6,106 bases of DNA, from positions 1 through 6,106 of the forward strand of contig DASUOI010000043.1 in NCBI GenBank assembly GCA_036276695.1. Direction: 5' to 3'. This DNA comes from JANWLD01 sp036276695 (GTDB lineage Bacteria > Patescibacteriota > Saccharimonadia > Saccharimonadales > 2-12-FULL-41-12). A program made the translations under genes and the position numbers. Shown one piece after another: positions 5,759 through 6,106 of this stretch. Numbering within the stretch: position 1 is the first letter of the stretch; every line of letters begins with the position of its first letter. Below the pieces are notes generated by a model. It did no database searches. It was not told where the DNA came from and saw only the letters and a program-made list of their open reading frames with translations.

Positions 5759-5949
5759 AACCGACCAACTTTTTGAATGATCCGCATTTCACATTAGTAA
5801 TTATACAAATGAAAAATACTGTCGTCAATAATAAATTACATTTAAAGTAAGTAATCTGTGTAAAAGATTATGCTTTACCGAGGTTATTCCGTAATTGCAC
5901 GCCATATATGGTATTGTAACCTTTACGCTTGATCGCATATAATGTGTAT
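5759..5949. other. AT-rich spacer between DUF3800 and transposase
   Basis: No gene is supported here. The left end of the insertion sequence whose transposase is at the right edge should lie in this stretch or to its left, but I cannot fix it because the other terminal repeat is outside the window. CTGTGTAAAA (5856-5865) repeats a string at 4850-4859. The palindrome CCATATATGG (5902-5911) lies directly before the -35-like TTGTAA (5914-5919). Confidence 0.3.
5914..5943 (+). promoter_or_regulatory. Promoter-like pair before the basic micro-ORF
   Basis: TTGTAA (5914-5919) and a perfect TATAAT (5938-5943) are separated by 18 bases. The ATG of the micro-ORF follows 6 bases after the -10, the same geometry as the DUF3800 start. 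CCATATATGG (5902-5911) abuts the upstream edge and could be an operator. Promoter activity is inferred. Confidence 0.45.
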
Positions 5950-6021
5950 ATGGGTAAGAAACTTTTCAAGAAACTTATAAAACGTGCGTCACAGCCCGTG
6001 AAATCAAAATCGGGAAAATAG
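5950..6021 (+). CDS. Candidate micro-ORF for a 23-residue basic amphipathic peptide
   Basis: ATG 5950 to TAG 6019-6021 encodes 23 residues with eight Lys, one Arg and no acidic residue (net about +9). It starts MGKKLFKKLIKRASQPVK. L5, F6, L9 and I10 alternate with Lys pairs so that a helix would be strongly amphipathic, as in membrane-active or nucleic-acid-binding peptides; the tail is Ser/Lys. A TTGTAA/TATAAT promoter-like pair puts transcription at the start codon. The last 47 bases are antisense to the 3' end of the IS1595-type transposase gene, so the two would converge. It may be an accessory gene of the element, an antisense transcript with incidental coding, or chance in AT-rich DNA. 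Its shortness makes it uncertain. Confidence 0.3.
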   Translation: MGKKLFKKLIKRASQPVKSKSGK

Positions 6022-6106
6022 TTTCATTTCTGTGATTGTATCTAAAACCAAACTCATTCACATAGCTTTGTAAGTAATACGGACTAACAGATTTGTAAGT
6101 ACCTCT
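5975..6106 (-). CDS. IS1595-family transposase, C-terminal fragment
   Basis: Reading the minus strand from the right edge gives an uninterrupted 43-codon frame ending in TAA (5977-5975). It begins RGTYKSVSPYYLQSYVNEF and continues FRYNHRNETIFPILISRAV. This matches the C-terminal signature of the IS1595-type DDE transposase domain (PF12762), 'G-x-Y-x-x-VS-x-x-x-LQ-x-Y-x-x-EF-x-FRYN-x-R'. These enzymes cut and paste their own insertion sequence; the catalytic Asp/Asn/Glu-type residues lie upstream, outside the window, so activity cannot be judged. The gene points leftward, convergent with the DUF3800 gene. No frame break is seen in the visible part. The family call rests on recall of the motif without a database search, but the match is strong. 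Confidence 0.8.
   Translation of the reverse strand, partial: RGTYKSVSPYYLQSYVNEFGFRYNHRNETIFPILISRAVTHVL
5975..6106 (-). mobile_element. Insertion sequence of IS1595 type, partial at right edge
   Basis: The transposase tail shows that an insertion sequence, intact or decayed, enters the window from the right. Its left terminal repeat should lie to the left of 5975, beyond the transposase stop. I could not identify it because its partner is outside the window, so only the transposase-bearing part is marked. Confidence 0.65.

Noticed and set aside
5809..5850. 13-codon frame starting MKNTVVNN after the DUF3800 gene
   Set aside because: No ribosome-binding site; the nearby TATACA is only 1 base from the ATG, so it could not start a transcript that includes it.
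4917..5884. ACCGAGGT found before the DUF3800 gene (4917) and before the micro-ORF (5877)
   Set aside because: Hundreds of repeated 8-mers are expected by chance in 6 kb, and the two copies lie at different distances from their promoters (12 and 53 bases).
6067..6101. Direct repeat TTTGTAAGTA at 6067 and 6092, 25 bases apart
   Set aside because: Both copies lie inside the transposase reading frame, in different frames, so they are explained by coding sequence and AT richness. They are not iterons.

Overview
The window is bacterial. Its genes use the standard code: TGA, TAG and TAA all end intact frames. Spacing is compact and mixes convergent and divergent pairs. Several start codons sit only 6-8 bases after a TATAAT-like box, which suggests leaderless transcripts. 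Together with small membrane and hypothetical proteins, this recalls Patescibacteria (CPR), perhaps Saccharibacteria. That assignment is inference; no ribosomal RNA or marker gene is present to confirm it.

Region 1 (1-2585) is metabolic. A partial minus-strand gene at the left edge encodes the heme-binding membrane domain of a ferric-reductase/NADPH-oxidase type protein. It diverges, across 56 bases, from a class I fructose-1,6-bisphosphatase (fbp). fbp runs tail to tail into a class I fructose-bisphosphate aldolase on the minus strand, and the two coding regions overlap by 12 bases. The pair would catalyse consecutive gluconeogenic steps: triose phosphates to fructose-1,6-bisphosphate, then to fructose-6-phosphate.

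Region 2 (2586-4763) holds a 349-residue soluble protein of unknown function, a 350-base spacer containing what looks like a small gene broken by a one-base frameshift, and a single-pass membrane-anchored protein with a coiled coil and an outer domain, followed by a strong intrinsic terminator.

Region 3 (about 4765-6106) is visibly richer in A+T and looks like accessory DNA. It holds a DUF3800-type gene and, on the minus strand at the right edge, the last 43 codons of an IS1595-family transposase. A 23-codon ORF for a very basic, amphipathic peptide lies antisense to the transposase end, with its own promoter-like sequence.

I found no CRISPR array, tRNA, rRNA or recognised multigene defence system. 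The best candidates for something undescribed are the antisense basic micro-ORF next to the transposase, the DUF3800/IS segment, and the unknown 349-residue protein.
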